From assembly GCF_021325795.1 (NCBI RefSeq), contig NZ_JAHPZX010000002.1, forward strand, positions 682,001 to 746,000: a stretch of DNA of 64,000 bases. Direction: 5' to 3'. Position 1 is the first letter of the stretch; each line of letters starts with the position of its first letter. Origin of the DNA: Bordetella sp. LUAb4. GTDB taxonomy: Bacteria; Pseudomonadota; Gammaproteobacteria; Burkholderiales; Burkholderiaceae_B. The translations under genes were made by a program, and so were the position numbers. The notes below the pieces were generated by a model, which worked only from the letters and a program-made list of their open reading frames with translations, made no database searches and was not told the origin of the DNA. This document shows positions 34,634-45,449 of the stretch, in pieces.

Positions 34634-36757
34634 TCAAGCACGTTTTAATATCGCGCAACGCTGCGCAAGCTCTTGATAGCGCTCACGGTCCACCGTTTCC
34701 TTCAAACCGCTTTTGACCAACTCGGCCATTTCGGCGCGCAAGGAATCGAATTCGATCCGGTGCAGCGCATCCTCCCATTCGGCTTGCGGATGAGGCAGTT
34801 CTTCCTGTCCCAGCAAATCCGCGCTCATGCTCCGCAGTACCAGATGGATGTCGGATTCCGGATCGGCGGCCTCCAGTAACGCGCCCAAATGGCGGGCACC
34901 GCTGCTTTGTGCCAAAACGATCAAATCCCTCACCATACCCAGGTGGGGACCATGGTCGATAACTTCAAGCTGCTGATCACCCATGGTGTCGACCAGTTCG
35001 GGGTGCGACAGCAGCAATTGCAGCAGGCGCTTGGCCAGCGTCGGGACGGGACGCCGCGGCTCGATGACGCCGCCCACTTCGTTTTCCCGGCGCCAACCGC
35101 CCTTGCCTTTGCCCTGCCCCTTGCTGAAGCCACCGCCACCGCCCTGCTTGCGCGGCTGCCAGCCCTGCTGCTTGCCGCCGCCCGATCCCGGCGGCGGCCC
35201 ATAGCCCGGCCCGGAACCCGGACCCGGGTCGGGCATCATTTCGTAGTCCTGCGACAAGCCGTCGAAATCACCATCCACGTAACCGGGCACGTCGAACGAC
35301 GGCGCCCAATCTTCGGACGGCGCGCCGCCATCGCCACTGCCACCGCCGGCACCACCAGCGTGCGCCGCGTCGCCTGGATACTGCGCCGGCCGTGACGCGG
35401 CGCTACGCGCGGCGGCCTGGCCCTGGCCCGCCTCCGGCGCCGTGCCATAAGGCTGGGGCTTGGCCTGCTGCGCCATGATCTGCGTCATTTCCTCGGGCGT
35501 CAGCTGTACCTGGCGCGCGAGTTCGCGCTCGATCTGGATCCGCAGCGCGCAAGGCGGAATCGCGGCAATCAGCGGCATGGCTTCATGCAGACAGGCCGCG
35601 CGGCCCTCGGCTTCGGCCAGATTGTGACGCTGGCCCAACTCGTCGAGCAGGAAGCGCGACAAGGCCGGCGCTTCGGCCATGCAGGCCCGGAACGCCTCCG
35701 CGCCAAACTCCCGCACATAGGAATCGGGATCGTGCTCGTCCGGCAGGAACAGGAAACGCAACGTGATGTCATCACGCAACGCCGGCAGGCAGGCCTGCAG
35801 GGCGCGCCAGGCCGCGCGTCGCCCCGCCTTGTCGCCGTCGAAGCTGAACACCACCTTGTCGCTCGTGCGTAGCAACTTCTTCACATGGTCCGGCGTGGTG
35901 GCCGTTCCCAGCGTGGCGACGGCGTTGCCGATACCCAGTTGCGCCAGGCCGACCACGTCCATATAGCCTTCGACGACGATCACCTGGCCTTCCAGGCGGA
36001 TCGCCTGGCGCGCTTCCCAAAGCCCGTAGAGTTCCTGGCCCTTGGAAAACACCGGCGTTTCCGGGGAATTCAGATACTTGGGCTCGCCCTTGCCGATGAT
36101 GCGGCCGCCGAAGCCGATCAAGGCCCCCCGCGCATTGCGGATGGGGAACATGATGCGTTCGCGGAAGCGGTCGTACCGGCGCCCGTCTTCCGACTCGATG
36201 ACGAGCCCGGATTCGACCAGCACCGGGTCGTCGTAGCGAGGGAACACCTGCATCAGGCCCTGGCGGTCCGTACCGGACCAACCCAGGCCGAACTGCGCGG
36301 CGATCTCACCCGTCAAACCGCGTTGCTTCAGATAGCGGATAGCGGGCGCCGACGCGCGCAATTGCTTGAGGTAATGAGTCTGCGCGACATCCAGAGCCTG
36401 GGTGTGGCGCGAAACCTCTTCTTTACGCCGCGCCGATTCGGCGCGCTGCTGCGGACTACGTCGGTCTTCCTCCGGCACCGATAGCCCCACCGAGCCGGCG
36501 AGCGTGCGCACGGCTTCGGGAAAACTGGCACCAGTGTGTTCGATCAGGAAAGTGATCGCACTGCCATGCGCGCCACAACCGAAGCAGTGATAGAACTGCT
36601 TGGTCGGACTGACAGTGAAGGAGGGACTTTTTTCGTTGTGGAAAGGGCAAAGGCCAAGCAGGTTGGCGCCACCCTTCCGCAGCTGCACGTATCGCCCGAC
36701 TACGTCGACGACGTCGACCCGGGCGAGCAGATCCTGTATGAATGATTCAGGAATCAA
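34634..36757 (-). CDS. dnaG: DNA primase DnaG
   Basis: 707 residues. Makes RNA primers at the replication fork. N-terminal CHC2-type zinc ribbon (Cys37, His40, Cys58, Cys61 in CPFH...CFGC), then the TOPRIM domain (VIVVEGYMDVVGLAQLG, FSFDGDKAGRR). Residues about 430-560 are a Gly/Pro/Asp-rich low-complexity linker (for example GGAGGGSGDGGAPSEDW and GGGGGFSKGQGKGKGGW), which explains the excess over E. coli (581). The C-terminal helicase-binding domain (PTLAKRLLQLLLSHPELV onward) is present. 25 bp downstream of rpsU. Confidence 0.96.
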   Translation of the reverse strand: MIPESFIQDLLARVDVVDVVGRYVQLRKGGANLLGLCPFHNEKSPSFTVSPTKQFYHCFGCGAHGSAITFLIEHTGASFPEAVRTLAGSVGLSVPEEDRRSPQQRAESARRKEEVSRHTQALDVAQTHYLKQLRASAPAIRYLKQRGLTGEIAAQFGLGWSGTDRQGLMQVFPRYDDPVLVESGLVIESEDGRRYDRFRERIMFPIRNARGALIGFGGRIIGKGEPKYLNSPETPVFSKGQELYGLWEARQAIRLEGQVIVVEGYMDVVGLAQLGIGNAVATLGTATTPDHVKKLLRTSDKVVFSFDGDKAGRRAAWRALQACLPALRDDITLRFLFLPDEHDPDSYVREFGAEAFRACMAEAPALSRFLLDELGQRHNLAEAEGRAACLHEAMPLIAAIPPCALRIQIERELARQVQLTPEEMTQIMAQQAKPQPYGTAPEAGQGQAAARSAASRPAQYPGDAAHAGGAGGGSGDGGAPSEDWAPSFDVPGYVDGDFDGLSQDYEMMPDPGPGSGPGYGPPPGSGGGKQQGWQPRKQGGGGGFSKGQGKGKGGWRRENEVGGVIEPRRPVPTLAKRLLQLLLSHPELVDTMGDQQLEVIDHGPHLGMVRDLIVLAQSSGARHLGALLEAADPESDIHLVLRSMSADLLGQEELPHPQAEWEDALHRIEFDSLRAEMAELVKSGLKETVDRERYQELAQRCAILKRA

Positions 36758-36782
36758 TCAGATTCAAGGACCAGGATACGGA

Positions 36783-36995
36783 TCAATACATACGGGGGGG
36801 CAGTTGCTGGCTACGAATGCGCTTGTAGTGGCGCTTGACCGCGGCGGCATGCTTGCGCTTGCGCTCGGCGGTGGGCTTTTCGTAGAACTCGCGCGAACGC
36901 AGTTCGGTCAGCAGACCCGTTTTTTCAATGGTGCGCTTGAAGCGACGCAGTGCGGCTTCAAACGGCTCATTTTCCTTCAGACGAACGATGGGCAT
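36783..36995 (-). CDS. rpsU: 30S ribosomal protein S21
   Basis: 70 residues, [20 protein letters not shown], then [20 protein letters not shown] and a basic tail. Small-subunit protein needed for efficient initiation. First gene of rpsU-dnaG-rpoD. Confidence 0.97.
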   Translation of the reverse strand: MPIVRLKENEPFEAALRRFKRTIEKTGLLTELRSREFYEKPTAERKRKHAAAVKRHYKRIRSQQLPPRMY

Positions 36996-37092
36996 AAATC
37001 TACTCAGTTATTCTCGCGGCTAGTTGACCTAACCGGCCACCGGGGTCAGCGCCCATGCGAGAGGTAGAGGGTAAGGTAAGTGACAACCTGCG

Positions 37093-37101
37093 ATTCTAGC
37101 A
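37093..37101 (-). promoter_or_regulatory. Extended -10 promoter of the rpsU operon
   Basis: Minus strand TGCTAGAAT: TGn followed by TAGAAT, about 98 bp before the rpsU start. No good -35 at 17 bp, consistent with an extended -10 type. Confidence 0.55.
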
Positions 37102-37109
37102 CGGAATCG

Positions 37110-37652
37110 TCAATCGCCAGAGCCTTTTCTGGTCCAGGCTTCCAGCTGATGCGGCCGCAAGCTGTCGTAATCCTCGAAAGGCTGGTGTATCCAGGGATTG
37201 GTCGGCAGCTTGTCGACGTAGAAGTCGGGCGTCACATGGGAGTGGCCCTTCCACCACAGGACCGCGCTGCGCAGCTCGGTAATCGCCGGGAACTGCTGCT
37301 TCAGATGCTCGCGCACCTTGTTGAACGTCAGGCCCGTATCGACCATATCGTCCACCAGCAGCACCCGGCCGGCCAAGCTGCCGCGGGTGATGGTGATGAA
37401 CTGGGCGATGTCCAACGCTCCCTGCTGGGTGCCGGCCGCTTCGCGATAACTGCTGGTCGCCAGAATGCCCAGCGGCACGTCGTAAATGCGCGACAGGACG
37501 TCGCCCACCCGAACGCCACCGCGTGCCAGGCACAGGATCTGGTCGAATTTCCAACCGGAACGGTGCACCAGCAGGGCCAGGCGCTCAATCAGCCGGTGAT
37601 AGTCATCCCAGCTGACCCACAGGTCTTTTTCGGTACTCGGCTGCAGGCTCAT
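37110..37652 (-). CDS. Phosphoribosyltransferase (hypoxanthine/xanthine-like)
   Basis: 180 residues, type I PRTase fold. PRPP motif VLLVDDMVDTGLTF, upstream LCLARGGVRVGDVLSRIYDV and the loop SYREAAGTQQGALDI. Salvages a 6-oxopurine base with PRPP to the nucleotide; exact base not readable. 17 bp after purA, giving a salvage-plus-AMP-synthesis pair. Confidence 0.85.
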   Translation of the reverse strand: MSLQPSTEKDLWVSWDDYHRLIERLALLVHRSGWKFDQILCLARGGVRVGDVLSRIYDVPLGILATSSYREAAGTQQGALDIAQFITITRGSLAGRVLLVDDMVDTGLTFNKVREHLKQQFPAITELRSAVLWWKGHSHVTPDFYVDKLPTNPWIHQPFEDYDSLRPHQLEAWTRKGSGD

Positions 37653-37669
37653 CAGCGGCGGCTCTCCAC

Positions 37670-38998
<1,329 letters not shown>

Positions 38999-39039
38999 TC
39001 AGCGATCTCCCGGGACCTCCCGGCGACGGGAGGGGTGAG

Positions 39040-40197
39040 TCAAATCGTTCGGACCGTCCAGGCGCCGTCGTGCAGCGCGAGTTCGCGGTCGAAAATGAAT
39101 TCATCCTGGTCATGCTCGTGACCAGGCAGGTTCTGAATGACGATTTCGCCAGCCTGGCGTAAATCACGCACCGCCTGGGCCAGCGCGGCGTCCTGCCCCC
39201 ATGGCGCGCGTACGGCGCGCGCGCGTTCCGCTGGCGCCAGACCAGCCGCCAGACGGCGCAGATCCAGGCTGAAGCCGGTGGCCGGACGGGCCCGACCGAA
39301 GGCGCGGCTGACGTTGTCGTAACGCCCGCCCGTAACCAGGGCATTGTGCCAGCCCTCGGCATACAACGCGAAGGTTACGCCAGAATGATAACCATACCCG
39401 CCCACGTCGCCCAGGTCGATGCTTACGGGCAATTCAGGCAGGTAGCTCAGCAGTGCTTCCAGCGCGTCGAGCGCGCGCTCGATGCCCGGCATCGCCGGCA
39501 ATTCCTGGCGCGCGCGTGCCAGCACGGCAACGTCGCCGTACAGGGTGGTCAGCGTGCACAAGGCATCGATGGTGTGCGCCGACGGCCCATTGGGACGTTG
39601 CGCCAGCTCACCCAGGCCCGGAATGTCTTTCTCGCGCAGCAGACCCATGATGGTTTCGACATGGGGCTGGGCAGCGGGATCCGCATCGACGATGGCACGC
39701 ACCACGCCGGGGTGGCACAGGTCCAGGCGCGGCCGGACCACGCCAGCGATGCGCACGGTTTCCAATACCAGGCGGATGATTTCCAGGTCCGCCTCGACAC
39801 CGGCATGGCCATAGATCTCGGCACCGATCTGCAACAATTCGCGGCTCGACAGCAAGTCGACCGGCCGGGCATGCAGCACCGTGCCGCAATAACAGAGCCG
39901 CGTCACGCCGGCGCGGTTCAACAGATGCGCGTCGATACGTGAAACTTGCGGGGTCATGTCGGCACGCACACCCAGTGTGCGGCCGGAAAGCTGGTCGATC
40001 AGTTTGCAGGTGCGCAGATTCAGTTCTGTGCCGGTGCCCGACAACAGGGAATCGATGTATTCGACCAGGGGCGGCGCGACAAGCTCGTATCCGTAAGTGC
40101 GATAGAGATCGAGCAGTTCGCGGCGCAACTCCTCGATGCGCCGGGCCTCGGCCGGAAGTATGTCGGCCAGGCTCTCGGGCAGCAGCCAGTTACCCAT
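39040..40197 (-). CDS. hisZ: ATP phosphoribosyltransferase regulatory subunit HisZ
   Basis: 385 residues, class II histidyl-tRNA-synthetase-like fold without the C-terminal anticodon domain (compare hisS at 48736). [20 protein letters not shown], the motif-2-like region [20 protein letters not shown] and [20 protein letters not shown]. Partner of short-form HisG in the first step of histidine synthesis; HisG itself is not in the window. Confidence 0.93.
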   Translation of the reverse strand: MGNWLLPESLADILPAEARRIEELRRELLDLYRTYGYELVAPPLVEYIDSLLSGTGTELNLRTCKLIDQLSGRTLGVRADMTPQVSRIDAHLLNRAGVTRLCYCGTVLHARPVDLLSSRELLQIGAEIYGHAGVEADLEIIRLVLETVRIAGVVRPRLDLCHPGVVRAIVDADPAAQPHVETIMGLLREKDIPGLGELAQRPNGPSAHTIDALCTLTTLYGDVAVLARARQELPAMPGIERALDALEALLSYLPELPVSIDLGDVGGYGYHSGVTFALYAEGWHNALVTGGRYDNVSRAFGRARPATGFSLDLRRLAAGLAPAERARAVRAPWGQDAALAQAVRDLRQAGEIVIQNLPGHEHDQDEFIFDRELALHDGAWTVRTI

Positions 40198-40271
40198 GAT
40201 GTACCTGATAACGCCTTTGATTCATGGATGGGCGGCGTCGGTAAGACGGGTAAGCAACGCCCAAACGAAAA

Positions 40272-40302
40272 GCGGCTGAGGGGCGTAAGCCCGCTCAGCC
40301 GC
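40272..40302 (-). terminator. Hairpin between hflC and hisZ
   Basis: GCGGCTGAG (40272-40280) with CTCAGCCGC (40294-40302) plus inner GGGC/GCCC. On the minus strand it is followed by TTTTCGTTTGG. Second of two terminators in the 306-bp gap; hisZ therefore likely has its own promoter. Confidence 0.75.
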
Positions 40303-40355
40303 GCGGAATTTTTGAATAGCTTACGGGGTATTGTACATGAATAAGGCCCCCCGTA

Positions 40356-40429
40356 CCGCGCGGAGCGCGGCCCCCAGGGGCGAACCCAGCCGACCGGGCG
40401 ACCCGGCTCGGCGGCTTCCCCGCTTGGGG
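40356..40429. repeat. Triple-hairpin intergenic element, REP/BIME-like
   Basis: Three hairpins in tandem: CCGCGC-GGA-GCGCGG (40356-40370), CCGACCGGG-CGA-CCCGGCTCGG (40390-40411, one bulged C), CCCC-GCTT-GGGG (40418-40429), in a very GC-rich block between the two terminators. Resembles intergenic palindromic elements of Alcaligenaceae; copy number not checkable here. Confidence 0.55.
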
Positions 40430-40460
40430 CGGCGTTCTTGCCGTCGCCTGGCCGGAAATG

Positions 40461-40488
40461 AAAAAGGCGCACCGTAGCGCGCCTTTTT
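40461..40488 (-). terminator. Rho-independent terminator after hflC
   Basis: AAAAAGGCGC (40461-40470) pairs with GCGCCTTTTT (40479-40488), 16 bp after the hflC stop. U-run on the minus strand. Confidence 0.88.
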
Positions 40489-40503
40489 CAACCTCTCCGC
40501 TGG

Positions 40504-41445
40504 TTAGCGGGCCGGGGCCGGCGCCGCGGCCGGGCTGCCGGGCAAAGCGCCCTGGGCAGCGGTGGGCGTGCTGGCCGTACCCATGGAGGACTTGAAGAAC
40601 TGGAAGAACTCCGAGCTCGGGTCCACCACCAGCAGATCGCTGGCCTTGGAGAAGGCCGTACGGTAGGCTTCCAGGCTCTTGTAGAACGTATAGAACACGG
40701 GATCCTTACCGTAAGCCGCGGCGTAGACGCTGCTGGCCTGGGCATCGCCTTCACCCATGATGGCCTGGGCCTTGGCATAGGCTTCGGCAAGGATGACTTC
40801 ACGGCGGCGGTCGGCTTCGGCGCGGATCTTCTCGCCTTCGGCCGCACCGATGGAACGCAGCTCGTTGGCCACGCGGGTACGCTCGGCTTCCATGCGGCGA
40901 TACACCGATTCCGAAATCTCGGGCGCGAACTCGATGCGGCGCAGGCGCACGTCGACGATCTGCACGCCCAAGGGCTCGGCGCGCTTGGCGACGTTGGCGA
41001 GGATTTCCGCCATGACCTTTTCCCGCTCGGCCGACACCACGTCCTTGACGGTACGCACGTTGACGGCGGCGTTCAGGGCGTCGCGGATCTGCGCCTGCAG
41101 ACGTTCCTGCGCGGCGCGTTCGTTGCCGCCGAAGGTCACGTAGTACAGACGCGGATCGGCGATACGCCACTTCACGTAGGAGTCGATCAGCAGGTTCTTC
41201 TTTTCCGAAGTCTGGATGCGTTCGGCATCCGTCGATTCGATGGTGAGCGTGCGGCGGTCCAGCGTCACGACGTTCTGGAACGGCGGCGGTGCCTTGAAGT
41301 ACAGGCCGGGCTCACTGATGACCCGGCGCACTTCACCCAGCGAGAACACCAGGGCGTAATCGCGCTCGCGCACGATGAATACGCAGGACGAGGCGGCCGC
41401 CACGATGATCAGCAGGCCAACCAGGATGGGCAAAAGACGTTGCAT
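40504..41445 (-). CDS. hflC: HflC, modulator of FtsH protease
   Basis: 313 residues, SPFH/band-7 protein. One N-terminal transmembrane helix (LPILVGLLIIVAAASSCVFI), then VRERDYALVFSLGEVRRVIS and the SPFH domain with a long Glu/Arg/Ala helix (VYRRMEAERTRVANELRSIG). Forms a membrane complex with HflK around FtsH. Ends in an Ala/Pro tail. 18 bp after hflK. Confidence 0.95.
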   Translation of the reverse strand: MQRLLPILVGLLIIVAAASSCVFIVRERDYALVFSLGEVRRVISEPGLYFKAPPPFQNVVTLDRRTLTIESTDAERIQTSEKKNLLIDSYVKWRIADPRLYYVTFGGNERAAQERLQAQIRDALNAAVNVRTVKDVVSAEREKVMAEILANVAKRAEPLGVQIVDVRLRRIEFAPEISESVYRRMEAERTRVANELRSIGAAEGEKIRAEADRRREVILAEAYAKAQAIMGEGDAQASSVYAAAYGKDPVFYTFYKSLEAYRTAFSKASDLLVVDPSSEFFQFFKSSMGTASTPTAAQGALPGSPAAAPAPAR

Positions 41446-41463
41446 ATTGAGTAGCTCCTCCGG

Positions 41464-42759
41464 TTAGCGCGACAGACGGTCGCGAGGCAGCGTGTTGCTA
41501 TTGCTGCCGCTGTTGCCGGATTGCTGCCCGGAAGTGCGCGGAGGCTGCGGTATCGCCGGCTGGCTGGCGCCCGGCAGGCTGCCGCCCGTGGCGGGCGCCT
41601 GCTTGCCGGCGTCCTGCGCCGCCTGCTGGATGATCTTGTCGATGGGCAAGTACAGCATGTTATTGCCGTCCTTGGCGTCGATCATGACCTTGCTCGAACG
41701 CGTATAGATCTCCTGCATGGTTTCCAGGTACATGCGCTCGCGCATCACCGCGGGTGCCTTGCGGTACTCGTTGGCAATGCTGTTGAAACGCGCGGTATTA
41801 CCCTCGGCATCGCCGATGACCTTGGCCTTGTAGCCTTCGGCCTGCTCGTTCATGCGCGATGCCTGGCCCGCGGCCAGCGGCACGACCTGGTTGGCGTAAG
41901 CCTGGCCTTCATTGATCTGGCGCTCGCGATCCTGGCCGGCCTTGACGGCGTCGTCGAACGCGGCTTGCACCTGTTCAGGCGGCTGCACGTTCTGGATGGC
42001 CACGGTGCTGACCTGGGTGCCGGTGTGATAGCGATCCAGGATCTGCTGCATCAGCGTCTGCACTTCGGTGGCCACATTGGTACGCCCTTCGTACAGCACG
42101 TAATCCATGGGCTTCTTGCCGACGACCTCGCGCATGGCGGTTTCCGCCGCCTGGCGTACCGCTTCGTCCGGATCGCGGGTGCGGAACAGGTAGTCCGGCG
42201 CGCCGTCGGCACGCAGGCGGTACTGCACCACGAATTGCATGTCGACGATGTTCTCATCGGTGGTCAGCATCAACGCTTCAGGCAGGACCTTGTTGCGCGA
42301 ACTGCCACGGAAGCCGACTTCGAACGTGCGCAGTTGCGACACATTGACGGTTTCCTGATTCTGGAAGGGATACGGCAGGCGCCATTGGAAGCCCGCCTGC
42401 GACGTGCTCTTGTACTTGCCAAACTGGGTGACCACGGCCACCTGGCCTTCCTGGACGATGTAGAAGCCGCTGGCCAGCCACAACGCCACCAGCACCACGA
42501 CGATCACGCCCAGCCCGATGCGCGTATTGCGCGGCGAAGACGGCGCACCGCCCGTGCCGGTCGGCCGATTGCCCCGCCCTCCCCCGCCCTTGCGGCCGAA
42601 GATGGCACCAATACGGTTATTGAAATCGCGCCAGACCTCATCGAGATCCGGCGGACCATCACCATTGCCCTGGGGGCGGCGCGGCGGTTCATTGCCGTTT
42701 TGGTTGCCACGCCCCCAACCGGGGTCATTCAGATTGAACAGTTTGGATATTAGACGCAT
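41464..42759 (-). CDS. hflK: HflK, modulator of FtsH protease
   Basis: 431 residues from ATG 42759 (MRLISKLFNLNDPGWGRGNQ). Gly/Asn/Pro-rich cytoplasmic N-terminus, a transmembrane helix (IGLGVIVVVLVALWLASGFY), then IVQEGQVAVVTQFGKY and the SPFH domain. A Ser/Gly/Asn-rich C-terminus. Its first 35 bp overlap the 3' end of hflX, so the two are translationally coupled. Confidence 0.94.
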   Translation of the reverse strand: MRLISKLFNLNDPGWGRGNQNGNEPPRRPQGNGDGPPDLDEVWRDFNNRIGAIFGRKGGGGRGNRPTGTGGAPSSPRNTRIGLGVIVVVLVALWLASGFYIVQEGQVAVVTQFGKYKSTSQAGFQWRLPYPFQNQETVNVSQLRTFEVGFRGSSRNKVLPEALMLTTDENIVDMQFVVQYRLRADGAPDYLFRTRDPDEAVRQAAETAMREVVGKKPMDYVLYEGRTNVATEVQTLMQQILDRYHTGTQVSTVAIQNVQPPEQVQAAFDDAVKAGQDRERQINEGQAYANQVVPLAAGQASRMNEQAEGYKAKVIGDAEGNTARFNSIANEYRKAPAVMRERMYLETMQEIYTRSSKVMIDAKDGNNMLYLPIDKIIQQAAQDAGKQAPATGGSLPGASQPAIPQPPRTSGQQSGNSGSNSNTLPRDRLSR

Positions 42760-43831
42760 TGTTTCCCGCAATCTGACCAGCCTCTGCAATTGCCCCGCGC
42801 AACGCATCCAGACCGGCGCGCTCGGCGGCGCTTACAAACACCCGCGCAATCGTACCATGCGCGTTCCGGTCGACCCGCGGCGCCATGTCCACGCGGTCGA
42901 TCTTGTTATAGACCATGATGACGGGGATGGTTCCCGCGCCGATTTCATTAAGTACTTTTTCAACCTCGAGGATCTGTTCGTCGCGCTGCGGGCTGGCGGC
43001 ATCGACCACGTGCAGCAGCAGATCGGCATGCACGGTTTCTTCCAGGGTGGCGCGGAACGCGGCGATCAAGGTCGGCGGCAGGTCGCGGATGAAACCCACG
43101 GTGTCGGACAGCACGACCGACCCCGCGCCTTGAATCCAGATCCGCCGCGTGGTGGTGTCCAAGGTCGCGAACAACTGGTCCGCGGCGTAGGCATCGGCAC
43201 GCGTCAGCGCGTTGAACAGCGTGGACTTGCCCGCGTTGGTATAGCCGACCAGCGAGACCGACAAGGCGCCGCCGCGGGCCCGCGCGCGGCGCTGTGTCAG
43301 GCGCTGGCGCTCGACCTTGTCGAGCCGCTCGCGCAGCACCTTGACCTTGGCGCCGATCATGCGCTTGTCCATTTCCAGCTGCGACTCACCGGGTCCGCGC
43401 ATGCCGATACCGCCACGCTGGCGTTCCAAGTGGCTCCACATGCGCGTCAGGCGGGTGGTCAGATGCTGCAGCTGAGCCAGCTCGACCTGCAGCTTGCCTT
43501 CGTGGCTCTTGGCGCGCAAAGCGAAGATATCGAGGATCAACGCGACGCGGTCGACCACGCGCAGCATGAACTCGCGCTCCAGGTTGCGCTGCTGGGCGGG
43601 CGACAGGGGATGGTCGAACAGGACGATGTCGGCGTCGTGCGCTTTCGCCAGCAGCACGGCTTCTTCGACCTTGCCTGAACCGATGAAATACTTGGCGTCG
43701 GGACGATCACGGCGCGCCTTCACCGTATCGACGATCTCCGCGCCGGCGCCGCGCGCGAGCATGGCGAATTCTTCCGCATGCGCGACGTAGTCGGGATTAC
43801 CCAAGTCGACACTGATGATCAGGGCTCGCAT
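42725..43831 (-). CDS. hflX: Ribosome-associated GTPase HflX
   Basis: 368 residues. N-terminal HflX domain with VLFDHPLSPAQQRNLEREFM and the glycine-rich RGGIGMRGPGESQLEMDKRM, then a G domain: GYTNAGKSTLFNALTRAD (G1, about 196-205), DTVGFIRDLPPTLIAAF and NKID. Splits stalled ribosomes under stress. Middle of hfq-hflX-hflK-hflC, but a hairpin separates it from hfq. Confidence 0.95.
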   Translation of the reverse strand: MRALIISVDLGNPDYVAHAEEFAMLARGAGAEIVDTVKARRDRPDAKYFIGSGKVEEAVLLAKAHDADIVLFDHPLSPAQQRNLEREFMLRVVDRVALILDIFALRAKSHEGKLQVELAQLQHLTTRLTRMWSHLERQRGGIGMRGPGESQLEMDKRMIGAKVKVLRERLDKVERQRLTQRRARARGGALSVSLVGYTNAGKSTLFNALTRADAYAADQLFATLDTTTRRIWIQGAGSVVLSDTVGFIRDLPPTLIAAFRATLEETVHADLLLHVVDAASPQRDEQILEVEKVLNEIGAGTIPVIMVYNKIDRVDMAPRVDRNAHGTIARVFVSAAERAGLDALRGAIAEAGQIAGNNASNIQTVQSE

Positions 43832-43929
43832 ATAGCGCTAAACCTCAAAGCGTTGAACGACGCAAGCCGGCGGCTTCCGTACAGACGTGCAACGTAGAAC
43901 ATACTGAAAAAACGGCGCCCCAGCGAAAA

Positions 43930-43959
43930 TGCCCGCCGACACGTAACGTGCGGCGGGCA
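43930..43959 (-). terminator. Hairpin between hfq and hflX
   Basis: TGCCCGCCG (43930-43938) pairs with CGGCGGGCA (43951-43959), extended by CACGT/ACGTG; ATTTTCG follows on the minus strand. Typical of the Rho-independent terminator or attenuator after hfq. Confidence 0.75.
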
Positions 43960-43985
43960 AAGGAACTGCGTGGCCGGAGCGAAGT

Positions 43986-44222
43986 TTACTCAGCGGGGAT
44001 TTCCACCTGGAAGTTCACCGGACGGGCCGGGACGACGGTCGAAATGGCATGCTTGTAGACCATCTGGGTCACGGTATTGCGCAGCAGCACCACGTATTGG
44101 TCGAAGGATTCGATTTGCCCTTGCAGCTTGATGCCGTTGACCAGGTAGATGGACACCGGCACATGATCTTTGCGCAGCGTGTTCAGAAACGGGTCTTGCA
44201 AGGTTTGCCCTTTATTGCTCAT
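43986..44222 (-). CDS. hfq: RNA chaperone Hfq
   Basis: 78 residues. Sm1 ([40 protein letters not shown]) and Sm2 ([16 protein letters not shown]) motifs intact. Hexameric ring that pairs small RNAs with mRNAs. Short C-terminal tail of about 10 residues. GGAG ribosome site before ATG 44222. Confidence 0.97.
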   Translation of the reverse strand: MSNKGQTLQDPFLNTLRKDHVPVSIYLVNGIKLQGQIESFDQYVVLLRNTVTQMVYKHAISTVVPARPVNFQVEIPAE

Positions 44223-44336
44223 TGGCCAGGCTCCATTGTGTTGTTTTGAGGTGGTGGCAAACGCCGAAATCGTTACTCTACAGGGTTTTCCCGGGCGGTG
44301 CCACTGAAGTTAGGGCTGAAGTTGACACCAGAAATT

Positions 44337-45431
44337 TCAGGCCAAAATGCCCTTCAGCGCCTGCACCAAGCTGTGGCATTCAGCATCCGTTCCGACCGAA
44401 ATACGCAAGAATTGGTCGATGCGCGGATGACGGAAATGGCGCACGATAATGCCCTGTTCCCGCAGTGCAGCAGCGAGTTGCGCGGCATCATGGGCAGGGT
44501 GGCGCGCGAACACGAAGTTGGCGGCCGAAGGCAATACCTGGAACCCAAAAGCGTGCAGATCGGCCGTCAACGCATCGCGCGTACGCACCACGGCGGCGCA
44601 GGTCTGCTGAAAATAGTCTTCATCCTCGATCGCGGCGACAGCACCCGCGGCCGCCAAACGATCGATCGGATAGGAATTGAAGCTGTTCTTGACGCGGTCC
44701 AGACCGTCGATCAAGGCTGCCGAACCGATGGCGTATCCCACGCGCAAGCCCGCCAGCGAACGGGATTTCGACAAGGTCTGCACGACCAGCAAATTGTCGT
44801 GGCGCGCGACCAGCGGCACGGCCGAGTCGCCACCGAAATCGATATAGGCTTCATCGACCACCACCACGACGTCCGGATTGGCGGCGACGATGCGCTCGAT
44901 CTCATCCAGAGCCAGCGGACGGCCCGTGGGCGCGTTGGGGTTGGGCAGAATGATGGGACCGGCGCCCTTGCCTGCCGTCGGCACCCCGGCTTGCACCGCG
45001 GCCGGAACATAATCGGCCGGATCGATGCGGAAGTCTTCCGTCAGCGGCACCGTCTCGTGGCTGATGCGATAAAGGCCGCAATACACCGGATAGAAGCTGT
45101 AGGTGATGTCCGGGAAGCGCAACGGCGCGTCGTGGTTGAGCAAGGCCTGGAACGCCAGCGCCAGCACCTCGTCCGAACCGTTGCCCACGAACACCTGGCC
45201 CGGCTCGACGCCATAACGCCGGCCGATGGCCTGGCGCAACTGATCAGCGCCCGGATCCGGATACAGACGCAGGCTGTCGTCACAGGCGGCGCGGATCGCG
45301 TCCAGCACCTTGGGCGACGGCCCGTAGGGATTTTCGTTGGTGTTCAGCTTGACCAGGTTGCGCAGCTTGGGCTGCTCGCCCGGGACGTAAGGGCTGAGAC
45401 CGGCGACCACCGGGCTCCAGAAGCGGCTCAT
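44337..45431 (-). CDS. hisC: Histidinol-phosphate aminotransferase
   Basis: 364 residues, PLP fold type [30 protein letters not shown], and the PLP lysine in [20 protein letters not shown]. Transfers the amino group from Glu to imidazole-acetol phosphate in histidine synthesis. 18 bp after der. Confidence 0.95.
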   Translation of the reverse strand: MSRFWSPVVAGLSPYVPGEQPKLRNLVKLNTNENPYGPSPKVLDAIRAACDDSLRLYPDPGADQLRQAIGRRYGVEPGQVFVGNGSDEVLALAFQALLNHDAPLRFPDITYSFYPVYCGLYRISHETVPLTEDFRIDPADYVPAAVQAGVPTAGKGAGPIILPNPNAPTGRPLALDEIERIVAANPDVVVVVDEAYIDFGGDSAVPLVARHDNLLVVQTLSKSRSLAGLRVGYAIGSAALIDGLDRVKNSFNSYPIDRLAAAGAVAAIEDEDYFQQTCAAVVRTRDALTADLHAFGFQVLPSAANFVFARHPAHDAAQLAAALREQGIIVRHFRHPRIDQFLRISVGTDAECHSLVQALKGILA

Positions 45432-45449
45432 GGACCTATCCTCGGGGAA

